Origin: Deltaproteobacteria bacterium
Lineage (GTDB): Bacteria > Desulfobacterota > Syntrophia > Syntrophales > UBA2210
Assembly (NCBI GenBank): GCA_019314085.1
Contig: JAFCZZ010000054.1
Coordinates: forward strand, 1 to 8,008
DNA: 8,008 nt
Reading direction: 5' to 3'
Shown here: piece by piece, positions 1-6,063 of the stretch
Layout of the letters: each line of letters begins with the position of its first letter
How positions within the stretch are numbered: the first letter of the stretch is position 1
Translations under genes and position numbers: made by a program
Notes under the pieces: model-generated
The model's database searches: none
Seen by the model: only the letters and a program-made list of their open reading frames with translations
Told to the model about the DNA's origin: nothing

Positions 1-2
1 GA

Positions 3-296
3 GAGACGAACTATATCGTAACCGACGGCAGGTTCTCCGGATACAGCGTCGGTCCGTCCATCGGGTATCTCTCGCCGGAGGCGGCAGACGGAGGAACGAT
101 CGCCCTCGTTGAAGACGGCGATCTGATAGAAATCGATATCGAAAGGAGGGTCCTCGAACTCAAGGTATCGCCGGAAGAGCTGGAACGGAGGCGGAAAGCC
201 CTGGTGATGCCCGAAAGCAAGCACCCCCGCGGGTACCTCGATACCTACGCCAAGCTGGTGAAACCGGCTCACAAGGGGGGCGTGGTGGAAGCGTGA
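3..296 (+). CDS. ilvD: Dihydroxy-acid dehydratase (IlvD/Edd family), C-terminal fragment
   Basis: Only the last 97 residues are in the window; the start and the Fe-S cysteines lie off the left edge. The fragment opens with [13 protein letters not shown], where TDGRFSG is the conserved C-terminal active-site segment of the IlvD/Edd family and its serine is the proposed catalytic base. It continues with the SPEAADGG and [13 protein letters not shown] blocks and ends with an [20 protein letters not shown] tail typical of dihydroxy-acid dehydratases. In IlvD this [Fe-S] enzyme dehydrates 2,3-dihydroxy-3-methyl acids to 2-keto acids in valine, leucine and isoleucine synthesis. After GRFSG the sequence reads [14 protein letters not shown], whereas most IlvD have GGTxGLxIGHxSPEA, so a paralogue acting on a sugar acid is possible. 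The family is secure; the exact substrate is not. The sirtuin gene follows on the same strand after 72 nt, suggesting co-transcription. Confidence 0.82.
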   Translation, partial: ETNYIVTDGRFSGYSVGPSIGYLSPEAADGGTIALVEDGDLIEIDIERRVLELKVSPEELERRRKALVMPESKHPRGYLDTYAKLVKPAHKGGVVEA

Positions 297-354
297 CAGG
301 CTGAACAGAATCAGATCCGTGAAATGAGGTGACTGGAAAAATGACGAGGGCCAA

Positions 355-360
355 GGGAGG
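355..360 (+). promoter_or_regulatory. Ribosome binding site of the sirtuin gene
   Basis: GGGAGG lies 8 nt before the ATG at 369. It fixes that start over the earlier out-of-frame ATG at 329 and the one at 341. No convincing promoter is visible in the 72-nt gap 297-368, in keeping with read-through from the dehydratase gene. Confidence 0.7.
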
Positions 361-368
361 TTGCGGGG

Positions 369-1154
369 ATGCAAAACGAAGAGCTCGAAACAAAAACCGG
401 GGAGATTGCGGATCTGATCCGTGGCGCCCGGCGGATCGTGGTCTTCACCGGGGCGGGGATCAGCACCGAATCGGGTATCCCCGATTTTCGCTCGCCCGGC
501 GGGATCTGGACGAAGTTTGATCCCCGGGAGTTTACCTATCAGCGATTCGTCGGTGATATCGATGTGCGACGCCGCGCCTGGCAGTTTTTCCGCGCCATAC
601 CCTGGACGGATGTACAGCCCAACCGGGCCCACTACGCCGTCGCCGAACTTGAAAAGATGGGAAAACTGGACTGCGTCATCACACAGAATATCGACGGTCT
701 CCACCAGATGGCGGGCACCTCCCCGGACCGGGTGATCGAGCTGCATGGGACGACCCGGTACGTGATCTGCCTGGACTGCAAGAAGCGCTGGACCCGCGAG
801 GAGATCGAGGGGTGGCTTGACGACGGCGTGGAGATACCGATGTGTGACGCCTGCGGCGGCATCATGAAATCGGCCACCATCTCGTTCGGGCAGTCCATGC
901 CCGTTGAGGAGACACGGGAGGCGGAAGAGCGGTCCCGCCGGTGCGACCTGTGTATCGTAATCGGCTCGTCCCTGGTCGTCTATCCCGCCGCCTACATGCC
1001 GATCTACGCCGCCCAGAGCGGGGCCAAACTGGTCATCATCAACCATGATCCGACGCCCTTGGATACGGAGGCCTCCATTGTCCTGAATGCCGGTGCCGGT
1101 GAGGCCATGGTGCGGATCCTCGAGCAGATCAAGGCCGGGCTCGGGAAAAACTGA
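369..1154 (+). CDS. Sir2-family NAD-dependent protein deacylase (sirtuin)
   Basis: This 261-residue protein is a complete single-domain sirtuin that uses NAD+ to remove acyl groups from lysines, releasing nicotinamide and O-acyl-ADP-ribose in the cytoplasm. Visible motifs in order are the NAD-binding [18 protein letters not shown] (28-45), TQNIDGLH (105-112), ELHGT with the catalytic His126, two zinc CxxC pairs (Cys134/Cys137 and Cys159/Cys162), ISFGQSMP (171-178), [10 protein letters not shown] (199-208) and INHDPTPLD (224-232). By hand alignment, the Tyr-x-x-Arg pair that gives CobB/SIRT5-type sirtuins their succinyl/malonyl preference falls on Phe74 and Ile77 within AWQFFRAI. A deacetylase or other non-succinyl activity is therefore more likely, which is an inference. 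Bacterial members are often named cobB or npdA. The gene lies 72 nt after the dehydratase end and before a terminator hairpin, so it is probably last in its operon. Length and motifs are normal and no frameshift is seen. Confidence 0.95.
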   Translation: MQNEELETKTGEIADLIRGARRIVVFTGAGISTESGIPDFRSPGGIWTKFDPREFTYQRFVGDIDVRRRAWQFFRAIPWTDVQPNRAHYAVAELEKMGKLDCVITQNIDGLHQMAGTSPDRVIELHGTTRYVICLDCKKRWTREEIEGWLDDGVEIPMCDACGGIMKSATISFGQSMPVEETREAEERSRRCDLCIVIGSSLVVYPAAYMPIYAAQSGAKLVIINHDPTPLDTEASIVLNAGAGEAMVRILEQIKAGLGKN

Positions 1155-1162
1155 GCGCAGAC

Positions 1163-1214
1163 AAAAAAGGCCGGAGGTGCTGTATGCCACCTCCGGCCCG
1201 TTGTGTTGTTTCCT
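1163..1214. terminator. Bidirectional intrinsic terminator between convergent sirtuin and iorB genes
   Basis: An 11-bp perfect GC-rich stem pairs GGCCGGAGGTG (1169-1179) with CACCTCCGGCC (1188-1198) around an 8-nt loop. Six A at 1163-1168 become a T6 tract directly after the stem on the minus strand, giving a textbook terminator for the leftward iorB operon, which stops at 1225. On the plus strand the stem is followed by a T-rich but interrupted stretch (gttgtgttgtttccttttg), giving a weaker terminator for the sirtuin transcript that stops at 1154. Both convergent units can use the same hairpin. Confidence 0.88.
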
Positions 1215-1224
1215 TTTGTCCCGT

Positions 1225-1845
1225 CTACTGTTTCATCAGCTCCACTCCCAGATCGAAGGCCTTGAGATTGTCGGCCACCTTTTCCTCGGGAAGGCTTCTC
1301 GATATGACGGCCGTAAAGTCGTCCCGGCCGACGGGCAGGTCGCCCACGGCCGACAGGGCGCCGATCATGATGATATTTCCCAGGATCGAATTGCCCAGCT
1401 TGACCGCCTCATCGGTGGCATCGATAAACCAGGCATGGGCCGACAGTTTTTTCAGTGTCTCCTTGATTTCATCGAGTGTCGGATAGGAGAGTTTTCCGGC
1501 TATGACGCCGGCGGGGTAGATGGCACGGGTGTTCGTGAGGACCTTCACCGCGGGATTGCCGTACCCGGCAAGCACCCGGACCGCCTCGATCGGTTCGAGC
1601 GTGACCACCACGTCGGCCTTGCCTTTCGGGACCTGCGGACTCCAGGCCGACAGGGAGGATACCCGCATATGGCTCATGACCGAGCCTCCCCGCTGTGAGG
1701 CGCCGAAGGTCTCTCCAATGGTGACGTAGTACCCTTTCTCCACCAGCATATTTGAAAGCACACGGGAGGCCATGACGTTTCCCTGGCCGCCGACACCGGT
1801 AATGATAATATTATAGGGGTCCTTTGTTAATTGTTTTGCAGTCAT
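1225..1845 (-). CDS. iorB: Indolepyruvate:ferredoxin oxidoreductase, beta subunit
   Basis: This 206-residue protein matches the IorB subunit (pyruvate:ferredoxin oxidoreductase gamma-type domain). Visible hallmarks are the N-terminal IIITGVGGQGNVMASRVL, the FGASQRGGSVMSHMRV segment, the VVTLEPIEAVRVLAGY stretch and the ILGNIIMIGAL segment that precedes the C-terminal part. With IorA it forms the enzyme that oxidatively decarboxylates indolepyruvate, phenylpyruvate and hydroxyphenylpyruvate to aryl-acetyl-CoA while reducing ferredoxin. Length is close to the family norm of about 190-210 residues, with a short extra N-terminus (MTAKQLTKD). The start is 3 nt after the iorA stop, and its ribosome binding site GAGGTGG (1854-1860, minus strand) lies inside the end of iorA, so the two are translationally coupled. 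It is the last gene of the operon, and the shared terminator lies about 27 nt beyond its stop. Confidence 0.93.
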   Translation of the reverse strand: MTAKQLTKDPYNIIITGVGGQGNVMASRVLSNMLVEKGYYVTIGETFGASQRGGSVMSHMRVSSLSAWSPQVPKGKADVVVTLEPIEAVRVLAGYGNPAVKVLTNTRAIYPAGVIAGKLSYPTLDEIKETLKKLSAHAWFIDATDEAVKLGNSILGNIIMIGALSAVGDLPVGRDDFTAVISRSLPEEKVADNLKAFDLGVELMKQ

Positions 1846-1848
1846 CGT

Positions 1849-3786
1849 TTAGGCCACCTCCTCCCGTTTGATTGCCCCTTGGGGACAGATATCGGTGCAG
1901 ACGCCGCACCCAACACAGATAACCTCGTCAATCTCCGCCTTATGCTGTGCCTCATTCCAGATGAGGCCGGGACACCCGAATATCCGGGTACAGAGGCGGC
2001 CGCAGCCGCACTCCTCTCCCACGCAGAGGGTCTGGTCGACATGGACATCATAATCTTTTTTGCCTTTCCTCTGGGGACTGAGGGCGCAGGCCTTGCGCAG
2101 GATCAGCACCTTGACGCCGCTCGCATCCTCAATCAGTTCGTTCAGCGTCTCCCGGGTCCCCTCCAGGTCGAAGGGGTCTCTGATCTCGACCCGGGCGCCG
2201 ATGGCCTCGCATATCCTGGCGATATCGACACTGGGGACCTCCTCACCGAGGACGTTGTGATCCAGACCCGGATGGGGCTGGAAGCCCGTCATTGCCGTGC
2301 CGCTGTTGTCCAGCACTATGAGGGTGATATCGGACTTATTATGAACGGCATTGACGAGGGCCGGCATGACGGCATGATAAAAGGTCGAATCCCCGCATAC
2401 TGCCAGGATGGGCTGGTCCATTCCGAACTGTCCCAGCTTCCCGAAACCGCTGGCGACCCCGGTCCCCGATCCCATGGCATGAAGGATCTTGATCGTCTCA
2501 AACCCCGTGGACATGGCAGCCATGGAGTAACACCCGATATCACCGCAGACAAAACCCTTCCTGCCGTCCATCTCGAGGGCGTTGTGGATACTGAAGAAGG
2601 ACGCCCGGTGTGGACAGCCGGGGCAGAAGACCATGTCCCGTGCCGGAGCGCCGGAGACGACGGAGGACTGGGCCGCTTGGTCGTATTCCTCCGGAACGGG
2701 GGTGTAGTCGATCCCCAGGACGGTGCTCAGGGCCGTTATAACCAGATCGGGATTCAGCTCCCCCGTCATGGGGATGATCCCGTCATTCTTCCCGTAAAAG
2801 GTCTTGATACCGATCTCACCGGCCTGTTCGGCGGCCAGGATTTTCACATTCTCCTCCAGGAAGGGGAGGACCTCTTCCACCACCAGGACCCTGTCCGCCT
2901 GCGAGAGGTGTTTTACCATTAGCTTCGGGGGCAGGGGCCAGGTTGTCCCCAGTTTCAGAAGGCCCACGCGGTCTTCCACGCCGAGGACGTTGATTGCCTC
3001 CTTGCTGTAGAGATAGCAGGCGCTGCTCGTGATGAGGAGGAGCTCCGGCCTATCCGGCCCTTCATAGGTATTGAAAGGGCTATCCTCGAATATCTCGCGC
3101 GCCTTCTTGACCTTTTCCTGCTGCTGCTGGTGCTTCCAGGCCACGGGGGCACTGATGACGATCCCCTCGTCCGGATCGAGGATAAAACCGTCGAACTTGA
3201 ATTCGGCCGTCCGTTTCTCATCGGAGAGCTTTCCGTAGGTGATGTTTCCGCTGGCGTGGGACATGCGGGTCACGCTTCTCACGACCACGATCTGTCTGAG
3301 CTCCTCCGACAGTTCGAAGGCCCACTTTGTCATCTCTTTGGCCTCCTGGAAGGTCCCCGGTTCGAGGAGGGGGATCTCCATAAGCCGCGCGAAATAACGG
3401 GAGTCACCCTCGTTCACGCTGGACAGGGCCCCCGGATCCTCGCAGGTTACCAGGACAAAACCTCCCCTGGTTCCCGAACCGACAAGGTGGAGCAGGAAAT
3501 CAGATGCCACATTCACGCCGTTCTGTTTCATGACGCAGAGCGCCCGCAGCTGAGCGAAGGACGCCGCCGCCGCCACCTCGAGGGCCACCTTCTCATTGAC
3601 GGACCACTCGACGTAGAGGTTGCGTTCCTTTGCGACCTTCGATAAGCTCTCGATGATCTCCGATGATGGTGTCCCCGGATACCCGCTGGCGACATTGACG
3701 CCCGCCTCCAGGGCGCCCCGGACGATTGCTTCGTTCCCCATAACCAGGTATGAAGCGCCTTCTTTCGTATCAATCAAATAGGACAT
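1849..3786 (-). CDS. iorA: Indolepyruvate:ferredoxin oxidoreductase, alpha subunit
   Basis: This 645-residue protein is the catalytic thiamine-diphosphate subunit. In order it shows the pyrimidine-binding domain with GYPGTPSSE (35-43) and Glu65 in VNEKVALE as the likely TPP-activating glutamate, FCPGCPHRA (387-395) opening the TPP domain, GDIGCYSM, and the Mg-TPP motif GDSTFYHA (465-472) ending at Asn494 in DNSGTAMTG. The C-terminal ferredoxin domain has a standard CxxCxxCxxxCP (Cys624, 627, 630, 634). Before it lies an unusual five-cysteine run, Cys588, 593, 595, 599, 605, with Pro606 after it. Family role: aryl-pyruvate + CoA + oxidised ferredoxin to aryl-acetyl-CoA + CO2 + reduced ferredoxin, cytoplasmic and oxygen-sensitive. 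The ribosome binding site GGGAGGG (3792-3798, minus strand) overlaps the stop of the preceding gene and sits 5 nt from the ATG. Length is normal. No aryl-CoA ligase gene is adjacent. Confidence 0.95.
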   Translation of the reverse strand: MSYLIDTKEGASYLVMGNEAIVRGALEAGVNVASGYPGTPSSEIIESLSKVAKERNLYVEWSVNEKVALEVAAAASFAQLRALCVMKQNGVNVASDFLLHLVGSGTRGGFVLVTCEDPGALSSVNEGDSRYFARLMEIPLLEPGTFQEAKEMTKWAFELSEELRQIVVVRSVTRMSHASGNITYGKLSDEKRTAEFKFDGFILDPDEGIVISAPVAWKHQQQQEKVKKAREIFEDSPFNTYEGPDRPELLLITSSACYLYSKEAINVLGVEDRVGLLKLGTTWPLPPKLMVKHLSQADRVLVVEEVLPFLEENVKILAAEQAGEIGIKTFYGKNDGIIPMTGELNPDLVITALSTVLGIDYTPVPEEYDQAAQSSVVSGAPARDMVFCPGCPHRASFFSIHNALEMDGRKGFVCGDIGCYSMAAMSTGFETIKILHAMGSGTGVASGFGKLGQFGMDQPILAVCGDSTFYHAVMPALVNAVHNKSDITLIVLDNSGTAMTGFQPHPGLDHNVLGEEVPSVDIARICEAIGARVEIRDPFDLEGTRETLNELIEDASGVKVLILRKACALSPQRKGKKDYDVHVDQTLCVGEECGCGRLCTRIFGCPGLIWNEAQHKAEIDEVICVGCGVCTDICPQGAIKREEVA

Positions 3787-3797
3787 CAGTACCCTCC

Positions 3798-4928
3798 CTA
3801 TGCAGTCAGCCGTTCAAGAACTTTAACACTCATTCTCAGATAGGCCTTCGTCTCATCATCGGTCGTGTTGATCATGCTTTCACCCTGTGCCTTTACGAGG
3901 CCGCGCCTCTTTTTGTTCCCGGCGGCCCAGATCAGGTGCTCGAGGTTTTCCTCCGGCATCGACGAAAGGGTCAGATATCCTTCCTTCTCGGCCTCCTCAA
4001 CGATCTTCCTGCCCCGATCCGTCCTGACAATCAGCGTGTTCATATCGGGGCGGCCCTCCATTACCCCCACGGAAAGGTCGGAAAACTCGGAGGTCATGTC
4101 GATGCAGTAGGAACACCCGTTCGGGACGAGCTCGCGGATTTCGTTCAGTGAAACCTCCAGTTTTGTGCCGTTGTCCCCGAAAACCTCCAGGATCTCCGAT
4201 GGAGGGGGGGGTATGTCGATCTTTCTGATCCGGCCAATCTCGATCCTTTCGGCGAGGAAGGGTTCGAAGAGTCTGAAATCGATTGCCCAGGTACAGAACA
4301 GCCCGATAACAAGCCCGAAGGGGTCCACAAAGTCATCGGTCTGCAAAGGATTCGAACGCATCAGCGCCGCGGCCATTACCTGACAGGGGGTGCCGACAAG
4401 GCCGATATTCTTATGTCCATCCTTGACTGCCTGATTCACCGCCGAGAGCGTCGGCGCCGCCGTATACTTTGAGGTGCTGCAGGCAAGGGCATCCTCCGGG
4501 TCGGTGACAAAACGGGGAACGGGCAGGAGCCCCTTCCGGTCTGTCAGGGCCGCTCCGTCGATATATCCCTTCTGGAGGGCGAAATAGGTGAGGGCCGACA
4601 CGACCCCGCCCGCCTGTGAATCGATATCCTTTAGCCGGTCACCGGCCTGTGCAGCAGTGATCGATTGATAGGAGCCGAGGGGATTGCCGTCATACGGTTT
4701 GCCGAAGAGGAGCTCAGAGAGTCCGTCGAGATCGACCTCTACCTTAGGACAGTAGGCGAAGCACCGTCCCTCATCGATGACGCAGGGAAAGAGAATCGCC
4801 GTTTTACCACGGTACGACTTGCAGTAGGGACACAGATCGATACAGGCCCCGCACCCCGTGCAGAGACGGGTCTCAAGGACATACTTGCGAAGCTCCTCTT
4901 GCCCCCTCTTGAGAACTTTTTCTTCCAT
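3798..4928 (-). CDS. FrhB/FdhB-family iron-sulfur flavoprotein (coenzyme F420 hydrogenase/dehydrogenase beta subunit-like)
   Basis: This 376-residue protein has an N-terminal ferredoxin-like part with CTGCGACIDLCP (Cys23, 26, 29, 33), followed by Cys36, Cys49, Cys56 and Cys60-Pro61, enough for two [4Fe-4S] clusters. Then come the FrhB N-domain signatures SQAGGVVSAL and VGTPCQVMAA (Cys182), GLFCTWA (Cys212), and the FrhB C-domain motif NGCSYCIDMTSEFSDLSVG (Cys272, Cys275). These last four cysteines could ligate a third cluster. Relatives bind FAD and pass electrons between F420 or another carrier and Fe-S partners. Here F420, NAD(P)H or ferredoxin are all possible and the sequence does not decide. 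It is the first gene of the operon, 11 nt before iorA, so it probably serves as an electron-transfer partner of IorAB (inference). The start at 4928 is supported by GGGAGG at 4939-4944, minus strand. No membrane segment was noticed. Confidence 0.85.
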   Translation of the reverse strand: MEEKVLKRGQEELRKYVLETRLCTGCGACIDLCPYCKSYRGKTAILFPCVIDEGRCFAYCPKVEVDLDGLSELLFGKPYDGNPLGSYQSITAAQAGDRLKDIDSQAGGVVSALTYFALQKGYIDGAALTDRKGLLPVPRFVTDPEDALACSTSKYTAAPTLSAVNQAVKDGHKNIGLVGTPCQVMAAALMRSNPLQTDDFVDPFGLVIGLFCTWAIDFRLFEPFLAERIEIGRIRKIDIPPPPSEILEVFGDNGTKLEVSLNEIRELVPNGCSYCIDMTSEFSDLSVGVMEGRPDMNTLIVRTDRGRKIVEEAEKEGYLTLSSMPEENLEHLIWAAGNKKRRGLVKAQGESMINTTDDETKAYLRMSVKVLERLTA

Positions 4929-4986
4929 CCGATCAGACCTCCCTCGGGTTTCAATAGCAATGATGAATAAAAAATATCCCCCATAT

Positions 4987-5031
4987 AGTATATCGGGAGC
5001 TATACGTACCTGTTTCTTTTTGGGGTGTCAA
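4987..5031 (-). promoter_or_regulatory. Candidate promoter of the FrhB-iorAB operon
   Basis: On the minus strand a perfect TTGACA occurs at 5026-5031, but the hexamer 17 nt downstream is the poor TACGTA (5003-5008). A good -10, TATACT, is at 4987-4992, too far from TTGACA to pair with it and with no good -35 of its own. At least one is probably used, giving a leader of roughly 50-70 nt, but the exact pairing cannot be decided by eye. Confidence 0.35.
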
Positions 5032-5155
5032 TCATTTCTTGGGTTGCGCGGAGGGCCGTTCCACCTATCTCTCTCGGGAGTGCGGATCTGAGGGTTTTCA
5101 GGCAGAAATCGCCGGGTCTCTGCCGAGTCTTTGCAATGGACACCCTCCTTTTTTT
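5022..5155 (+). other. Possible structured RNA segment ending in a T7 run
   Basis: On the plus strand GGGGTGTC (5022-5029) can pair with GACACCCT (5139-5146, one G-U), extended after a 3-nt bulge by CATT (5033-5036) with AATG (5135-5138). Inside, GGCAGA (5101-5106) pairs with TCTGCC (5119-5124). Seven T follow at 5149-5155. This could be a small RNA or a nadK leader with an attenuator, but complementarity of this length can arise by chance in a region this size. Confidence 0.2.
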
Positions 5156-5160
5156 ATGGT
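5131..5160 (+). promoter_or_regulatory. nadK: Candidate nadK promoter
   Basis: TTGCAA (5131-5136) and TATGGT (5155-5160) are separated by 18 nt and resemble a sigma-70 promoter with 4/6 matches in each box. Transcription would begin near 5167, about 47 nt before the nadK ATG. The spacer includes a T7 run. It is a weak match and conflicts with the idea that the same T run terminates an upstream RNA. Confidence 0.3.
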
Positions 5161-5213
5161 AGTTACCTGCAAGGATTTCAATAGCCTGTGCCGAATAAGA
5201 TGCGGAGATCTTT

Positions 5214-6062
5214 ATGGATATAAAAAGAGTAGGAATTATAGCGAACAGCAGCAAAGAAAAGGCCCCCGAGTACGCACTGCGGCTTGCCGGGTGGCTCTCG
5301 GAGAGGAAAGTCGAGGTCCTCTTCGAGAAAGAGATAGCGGCCAAAACTGATATGCCCGGGGTTTCCGGGGATGATCTGGCCTCGGCGGTGGATATGCTGG
5401 TTGTCTTTGGCGGTGACGGGACGCTCCTCATGGCGGCGCGCCTGGCGATGGGGTCTGATGTTCCCATTCTGGGGATCAATATGGGCGGGTTCGGTTTCAT
5501 GACGGTGGTCAACCTGGACGAGATGCTCGGCGCCATGGAACTTGTCCTTGATGGAGAATACAGCACATCTGAGAGGATGATGTTGAGCGTGTCCGTGGAA
5601 GGCGCGCGGCATCCGGCCCTCAATGATGTCGTCATCAACCGGGGGAACCTGTCCCGGATGGTCAACCTGGAGACCTTCGTTGACGGAAAGTATCTGAGTA
5701 CCTTCAAGGCAGACGGCCTTATCATATCTACCCCTACCGGTTCCACCGCCTATTCTCTCTCTTCGGGGGGTCCCATCGTCCTGCCGGAGCTGAACTCTAT
5801 TATTATCAATCCGATCTGCCCGCACACCCTGACGAACAGGCCCCTGGTGCTGCCCCCTGATTCTGCAATAGAGGTGATCGTGTGGACAAAAGAGGGGAAG
5901 GCATCCGTGACACTCGACGGGCAGGACCTGTTTATACTGAAGTCGGGTGACAGGGTGGGCATCCAGAAATCAAAAAACCACATAAATCTTGTAGAATCTC
6001 CCCATCGCGATTACTTGGAGATCCTGCGAACCAAGCTGGGGTGGGGCGGATTGCCCGGATAA
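5214..6062 (+). CDS. nadK: NAD kinase
   Basis: This 282-residue protein phosphorylates NAD+ to NADP+ at the adenosine 2'-OH, the sole de novo source of NADP in most bacteria, in the cytosol. Diagnostic motifs are GGDGT (66-70, with catalytic Asp68), INMGGFGFMT (88-97), the Asn137-Asp138 pair in ALNDVVI (the usual N-E/D pair that contacts the NAD ribose) and the glycine-rich DGLIISTPTGSTAYSLSSGG (167-186). In many homologues the second motif reads N-L/M-G-x-L-G-F-L-T; here Gly92-Phe93 replaces the usual residues. Length is normal for bacterial enzymes (about 270-300). The start is supported by GGAGA at 5204-5208, 5 nt before the ATG. It heads a rightward unit with recN 1 nt downstream. Confidence 0.96.
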   Translation: MDIKRVGIIANSSKEKAPEYALRLAGWLSERKVEVLFEKEIAAKTDMPGVSGDDLASAVDMLVVFGGDGTLLMAARLAMGSDVPILGINMGGFGFMTVVNLDEMLGAMELVLDGEYSTSERMMLSVSVEGARHPALNDVVINRGNLSRMVNLETFVDGKYLSTFKADGLIISTPTGSTAYSLSSGGPIVLPELNSIIINPICPHTLTNRPLVLPPDSAIEVIVWTKEGKASVTLDGQDLFILKSGDRVGIQKSKNHINLVESPHRDYLEILRTKLGWGGLPG

Positions 6063-6063
6063 G

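Larger units (their letters stand above)
4929..5213. promoter_or_regulatory. Divergent intergenic control region between the FrhB-iorAB operon and nadK
   Basis: This is the only sizeable non-coding gap and must hold the promoters for both directions. Its left 80 bp is AT-rich, unlike the coding DNA around it. It contains an imperfect 13-bp direct repeat GG(G/A)TTTCAATAGC at 4946-4958 and 5173-5185, one copy near each start codon. It also has an 8-bp long-range complementarity (5022-5029 with 5139-5146) that ends just before a T7 run. No tRNA or known riboswitch consensus was recognised. Confidence 0.6.

Noticed and set aside
1831..2922. Long plus-strand open frame of 363 codons antisense to iorA
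   Set aside because: It lies wholly over well-supported iorA and has no recognisable domain; GC-rich codon bias opens the opposite frame.
4988..5005. Short inverted repeat GTATA...TATAC as a possible operator
   Set aside because: Five-base arms in an AT-rich stretch are expected by chance.
5039..5350. Plus-strand frame overlapping the nadK start that could be a leader peptide
   Set aside because: It needs a TTG start, has no clear ribosome binding site and runs into nadK out of frame.
5000..5746. Minus-strand open frame of 248 codons over the intergenic region and nadK
   Set aside because: Its product is Ser/Arg-rich and low complexity, with no good ribosome binding site; it is a shadow of nadK.
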